Assembly: GCA_024277475.1 (NCBI GenBank)
Contig: JAJRVC010000281.1
Coordinates: 1-14,141 of the forward strand
Length of the DNA stretch: 14,141 bases
From: Deltaproteobacteria bacterium
GTDB taxonomy: Bacteria > Desulfobacterota > Desulfobacteria > Desulfobacterales > JAFDCJ01
Reading direction: 5' to 3'
Shown: positions 13,309 to 14,141 of the stretch, piece by piece
Layout of the letters: every line of letters starts with the position of its first letter
How positions within the stretch are numbered: position 1 is the first letter of the stretch
The notes under the pieces: model-generated
Seen by the model: only the letters and a program-made list of their open reading frames with translations
Database searches by the model: none
Told to the model about the DNA's origin: nothing
Program-made: the position numbers and the translations under genes

Positions 13309-13796
13309 TATTTGGGTTCCCGATACAGTGCCAGTGCACCGCTCCGGGCGATTTTCTGGATACCCATGGGACTGAGAAGATTTATCAGCGCCGTTATTTT
13401 TTCTATATCTCCCGTGACCTCGATGATGTAATGTTCAAGGCCGACATCAATCACTTTGCAGCGGAAGATATCGACTATCCGCAGAATTTCCGCACGATGC
13501 TCCGGTTTGGCGCCGACACAAATCAGGGCCATTTCCCGTTTAACGGCTTTGGGGCCCGTCATGTCACGCAGTTTAATGATGTTGATCAATTTTCTTAACT
13601 GTTTTTCGATCTGTTCAATCACCGGTGAATTGGCCATCGTGACGATGGTAATTCTCGACACTTGAGGATCCATGGTTGGGGCAACGCAGAGGCTTTCAAT
13701 ATTGAAGCCCTTACCGCTGAACAGTCCGACGACCCTGGAAAGTACTCCCGGCTGATTGTCGACCAGCATGGTCATGATATGTTTTTGTTCTTTCAT
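13308..13796 (-). CDS. ilvN: Acetolactate synthase small (regulatory) subunit
   Basis: IlvN (also named IlvH) activates the catalytic IlvB subunit and makes it sensitive to feedback by valine. The 162-residue protein has the standard two-part build. An N-terminal ACT domain (about 5-78) shows VDNQPGVLSRVVGLFSGKGF (12-31), including the Asn and Gly of the effector-binding loop, and NIESL. A C-terminal domain (about 82-158) holds EMALICVGA, RAEILRIVDIFRCKVIDVG and ITALINLLSPMGIQKIARSGALAL. Because the effector-loop residues are kept, feedback inhibition is likely. ATG 13794-13796 has AGGA about 9 nt upstream. The gene lies 178 bp after ilvB and 92 bp before ilvC on the same strand; the ilvB gap is wider than usual for this pair and holds repeat-like words. 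Confidence 0.96.
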   Translation of the reverse strand: MKEQKHIMTMLVDNQPGVLSRVVGLFSGKGFNIESLCVAPTMDPQVSRITIVTMANSPVIEQIEKQLRKLINIIKLRDMTGPKAVKREMALICVGAKPEHRAEILRIVDIFRCKVIDVGLEHYIIEVTGDIEKITALINLLSPMGIQKIARSGALALYREPK

Positions 13797-13974
13797 AGAA
13801 ATATTCCTGTTTCGAGTTTCGGGTTACGGGCAAAAATGGCATAGAGCAAAGGGCATAGAAGAAGATATTTCTCAATGGAAGGTGCCGGAGGATTGTGGGA
13901 AAGAACTATCCAAGCAATCTGATTCCCGGCATCCGTATTCTGTTTTTCGTCCTCTGTTTTTTGACCTCTTTTTT
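13797..13974. repeat. Repeat-like spacer between ilvB and ilvN
   Basis: This 178-bp gap has no gene. It contains a duplicated GGCATAG (13838-13844 and 13852-13858) and a T/C-rich tract of word-like composition (CTGTTTTTCGTCCTCTG, 13940-13956). It resembles the other degenerate spacer sequences in style, but no second copy was found in the window. Confidence 0.3.
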
Positions 13975-14141
13975 CTATACCAGCAACATTTCGGTAATAG
14001 CGGCTCCGGCGGGAACCATAGGGTAAACCCCTTCTTCTTTTTCCACGATAAAATCCATGCTGACCGGTTTGGAAACGGCTAGTCCTTCAGCTAATACAGA
14101 TTCGACCTCCTCGGGTTTTGTGGCCCTCAAGCCAACGGCTC
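13975..14141 (-). CDS. ilvB: Acetolactate synthase large (catalytic) subunit, C-terminal fragment
   Basis: Only the last 55 codons are in the window; the remainder lies beyond position 14141. The fragment reads VGLRATKPEEVESVLAEGLA, then SMDFIVEKEEGVYPMVPAGA and ends AITEMLLV before a TAG stop. The closing VYPMVPAGAAITEMLL pattern is the classic C-terminus of the thiamine-diphosphate-dependent large subunit, which condenses pyruvate with pyruvate or 2-oxobutyrate. The neighbour ilvN downstream confirms the identity. It is the first visible gene of the ilvB-ilvN-ilvC-cimA-leuA series. The promoter and any attenuator for the cluster would be outside the window. Confidence 0.93.
   Translation of the reverse strand, partial: AVGLRATKPEEVESVLAEGLAVSKPVSMDFIVEKEEGVYPMVPAGAAITEMLLV

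Noticed and set aside
1..14141. CRISPR array, tRNA, rRNA, transposase or phage attachment site
   Set aside because: No regularly spaced repeats, no tRNA- or rRNA-like sequence and no recombinase or transposase reading frame was recognised on either strand.

Overview
The window looks like chromosomal DNA of moderate GC content from an anaerobic bacterium, most likely Desulfobacterota (Desulfobacterales-like). The basis is the combination of a citramalate-type isoleucine route, a class I ketol-acid reductoisomerase with the GYGVQGPGQ nucleotide-binding variant, a RiPP-type B12 radical SAM protein, and spacers filled with degenerate dispersed repeats. The taxonomic call is inference. No tRNA, rRNA, CRISPR array, transposase or phage gene was seen.

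Layout. (1) 1-2538, minus strand: a tripartite tricarboxylate transporter operon read tctC (periplasmic binding protein) -> tctB (small membrane subunit) -> tctA (large membrane subunit, cut by the window edge). A 333-bp spacer holding repeats separates tctB from tctA. (2) 2539-2885: divergent regulatory region with several dyad-symmetric sites. (3) 2886-4067, plus strand: a NagA-family amidohydrolase. (4) 4115-6010, minus strand, convergent with it: a cobalamin-binding radical SAM protein of the RiPP-maturation type, with an enlarged spacing in its iron-sulfur cysteine motif. (5) 6011-6544: a gene-poor, repeat-rich spacer. (6) 6545-8457, plus strand: a metallo-beta-lactamase-fold hydrolase followed by pyrD (dihydroorotate dehydrogenase, pyrimidine synthesis). 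(7) 8604-14141, minus strand: a branched-chain amino acid cluster read ilvB (partial) -> ilvN -> ilvC -> cimA -> leuA.

How the genes work together. IlvB/IlvN form acetolactate or acetohydroxybutyrate, and IlvC reduces and isomerises it. CimA makes citramalate from pyruvate and acetyl-CoA, which feeds 2-oxobutyrate to isoleucine without threonine. LeuA makes 2-isopropylmalate for leucine. This is one coherent pathway block, although dihydroxyacid dehydratase (ilvD), leuB and leuCD are not in the window. The Tct operon probably imports a carboxylate of unknown identity. The NagA-like enzyme, the radical SAM protein and the metallo-hydrolase have no proven substrates.

The most notable non-genic signal is a set of dispersed repeats that recur in several spacers. 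Some abut a start or stop codon, and some separate genes that usually lie close together (tctB/tctA, ilvB/ilvN). The most notable protein-level signal is the CX21CX2C motif of the radical SAM protein, and its divergent arrangement with the hydrolase. No clear new multi-gene system is demonstrated.
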